Positions 5,265 through 6,450 of a DNA stretch of 6,450 bases are shown one piece after another (position 1 is the first letter of the stretch; every line of letters starts with the position of its first letter). The DNA lies in NCBI GenBank assembly GCA_012274205.1, contig JAAOZY010000364.1, positions 1-6,450 on the forward strand, written 5' to 3'. The translations under genes and the position numbers were made by a program. The notes under the pieces were generated by a model. The model ran no database searches. It worked only from the letters and a program-made list of their open reading frames with translations, and was not told the DNA's origin. The DNA is from Betaproteobacteria bacterium. Lineage in GTDB: Bacteria > Pseudomonadota > Gammaproteobacteria > Burkholderiales > SG8-39.

Positions 5265-5873
5265 TCAAGCTGGCTGCGAAGGCTTCTGCGCGATGACGGT
5301 AGTGAACGCTTTGCGCGCGTTTTCGGGTGCCGGGAAGGTGTCGTGTCGAGCCGCCAGCAGGGTCCAGCCGGCGAAGGCCTGCTCCAGTTCGTTCGCGCCG
5401 AACAGATAGTATTCACCCGGCTTGAACATGCCCAAATAGGTCGTACCCTCGTTGAGCACGTTGACGATGGCGCGCCCGCCCGGCCGCACCGCTACCTTGA
5501 TCTGGCGCAGCAGTTCGAGCGCGCGCTCCCTGCGGAAAAACATCAGTAGTCCGATGGCGACGATGGTGTCGTAGTCGCGCTCGACGCGATAGTCGGCCAG
5601 ATCGGCCTGCAGCGCTTCCAGTTGCAGTCGCTCGCGCTCAGCCGCCGTGCGCAGGTGCTCGATCGCGGTCGGACTGGCATCCACCGCGTGTACGCTGCAG
5701 CCGCGCCGCGCCGCCTCCACGCTGAGGTTGCCCAGGCCGCAGCCCAGGTCGAGCACGCTGCCCGCAACATTGGGCAGAGCCAGCTGCTCGAACGGGTTGA
5801 GCGCGAAATCCTGTGCGCTTACCTGGCCCTGAAACTGGCGCTCGAAGAAGTCGACCGAGTCGGGTACGCTCAT
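5265..5873 (-). CDS. Class I SAM-dependent methyltransferase (TehB-like)
   Basis: A 202-residue cytoplasmic methyltransferase. The Rossmann-fold motifs are clear: motif I VLDLGCGLGNLS (40-51), the acidic end of strand 2 in VHAVDASPTAIEHL (61-74), ADLADY (90-95), DYDTIVAIGLLMFF (100-113) and RPGGRAIVNVLNEG (130-143). The C-terminal segment GEYYLFGANELEQAFAGWTLL (153-173) resembles the end of TehB-type tellurite/thiol methyltransferases, but the specificity cannot be read from sequence, so no gene symbol is given. The start at ATG 5873 is chosen because the protein begins MSVPDSVDFFERQF, as methyltransferases of this kind often do; the longer open frame to 5999 runs into the upstream gene. The ribosome-binding site is weak. 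It starts 43 bp after the stop of the upstream dienoyl-CoA isomerase on the same strand and is probably co-transcribed. TehB is often about this length (about 200 residues). Confidence 0.88.
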   Translation of the reverse strand: MSVPDSVDFFERQFQGQVSAQDFALNPFEQLALPNVAGSVLDLGCGLGNLSVEAARRGCSVHAVDASPTAIEHLRTAAERERLQLEALQADLADYRVERDYDTIVAIGLLMFFRRERALELLRQIKVAVRPGGRAIVNVLNEGTTYLGMFKPGEYYLFGANELEQAFAGWTLLAARHDTFPAPENARKAFTTVIAQKPSQPA

Positions 5874-5916
5874 GTGCCAAGCTGGCAGCGCTGCGTTGCG
5901 CGTTTGCGCGCGCGGT

Positions 5917-6450
5917 TCAATCGCGGAACTTGGCCGCGCGCTGTTCCCGGCCCGCGGCGAGCGCTTCGGTGAGATCGGTGGACAGGAGCATGGCCGCATT
6001 CCAGGTGGCGACGTAGTTCAGGCCGTCGGCGACCGTGTGATCGCGCGCATAGGTGATCATTTCCTTGCAGCCGCGCAAAGCCAGCGGCGGTTTCGCCGCC
6101 AGAGTCGCGCCGAGCTCGCGCATCGCCGCCATCAGCGCCTCCCGGTCCGGATAGCACTGGTTGACCAGGCGCAATTCCTTTGCTTCGGCGCCGCCGACCC
6201 TGCGCCCCGTGTAGGCGAGCTCGCGCGCCGCGCCTTCGCCGACGATATGCGGCAGGCGCTGCAGTGTGCCCACGTCGGCGGTGAGGCCGACGTCGATTTC
6301 CTTGACTGAAAAATAGGCGTCGGCCGAGCAGTAGCGCAGGTCGCAGGCGGTGATGAGGTCGATGCCGCCGCCGACGCAGGCGCCGTGGATCGCCGCGATC
6401 ACCGGCTTGCGGCAGCGCTCGATCGAGCTCAGCGTGTCCTGCATGTCGCG
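5917..6450 (-). CDS. Delta3,5-Delta2,4-dienoyl-CoA isomerase, ECH1-like (5' end outside window)
   Basis: The last 177 residues of a crotonase-family enzyme; the start lies beyond the right edge. It closely follows the C-terminal two-thirds of mammalian ECH1, which moves double bonds in 3,5-dienoyl-CoA during beta-oxidation of unsaturated fatty acids with odd-numbered double bonds. KPVIAAIHGACVGGGIDLITACDLRYC is followed by YFSVKEIDVGLTADVGTLQRLP. All three acidic residues important in rat ECH1 (Asp176, Glu196, Asp204) are present with the same spacing, in GGGIDL, VKEID and TADVG. The later ARDHTVADGLNYVATWNAAML matches the family's end, and the protein stops at AAKFRD. This makes isomerase more likely than plain hydratase. 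The catalytic conservation is seen; pathway role is inferred. It probably leads the transcript that includes the methyltransferase 43 bp downstream. Homology is from remembered sequence. Confidence 0.92.
   Translation of the reverse strand, partial: RDMQDTLSSIERCRKPVIAAIHGACVGGGIDLITACDLRYCSADAYFSVKEIDVGLTADVGTLQRLPHIVGEGAARELAYTGRRVGGAEAKELRLVNQCYPDREALMAAMRELGATLAAKPPLALRGCKEMITYARDHTVADGLNYVATWNAAMLLSTDLTEALAAGREQRAAKFRD

Noticed and set aside
5259..5278. Stem CGCAGC / GCTGCG between msrA and the methyltransferase as a terminator
   Set aside because: The six-pair stem lies mostly within the methyltransferase coding end and has no T tract on either strand.
5874..5999. 42-residue N-terminal extension of the methyltransferase
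   Set aside because: It overlaps the upstream isomerase gene and has no methyltransferase features; the ATG at 5873 gives a normal N-terminus.

Overview
The window is dense, GC-rich bacterial DNA with short intergenic gaps. Its gene families (AidB-like acyl-CoA dehydrogenase, the PA2779/PA2778 pair, MsrA, crotonases, a SET-domain methyltransferase) suggest a proteobacterium, most likely a beta- or gammaproteobacterium. No marker gene fixes the taxon. I see no tRNA, rRNA, insertion sequence, phage gene or CRISPR array.

Layout from left to right. (1) 1-2493, all minus strand: an AidB-like acyl-CoA dehydrogenase whose 3' end is cut by the window edge, then a crotonase-family gene, then a remnant of a DhlA-type haloalkane dehalogenase. 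The remnant has lost about 200 central residues in frame. A 25-bp tandem repeat, four units long, lies between the remnant and the crotonase and is built from the last codons and stop of the dehalogenase. (2) 2613-3089, plus strand: a small SET-domain protein-lysine methyltransferase with a post-SET zinc motif and a lysine-rich tail. (3) 3117-4441, minus strand: a two-gene operon of a PA2779-family secreted/membrane protein and a PA2778-family C39-like cysteine peptidase lipoprotein with TPR repeats. The genes overlap by four bases, and a textbook intrinsic terminator lies inside the signal-peptide codons of the second gene. (4) 4695-5246, plus strand: msrA, methionine sulfoxide reductase A. 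(5) 5265-6450, minus strand: a SAM-dependent methyltransferase downstream of a partial dienoyl-CoA isomerase (ECH1-like) cut by the right edge.

Functionally, both ends carry acyl-CoA (fatty-acid type) chemistry. The middle holds protein modification and repair (SET methyltransferase, MsrA) and an envelope-located peptidase pair. The points most worth a second look are the gutted dehalogenase, the stop-codon-bearing repeat derived from it, and the terminator that doubles as signal-peptide coding sequence.
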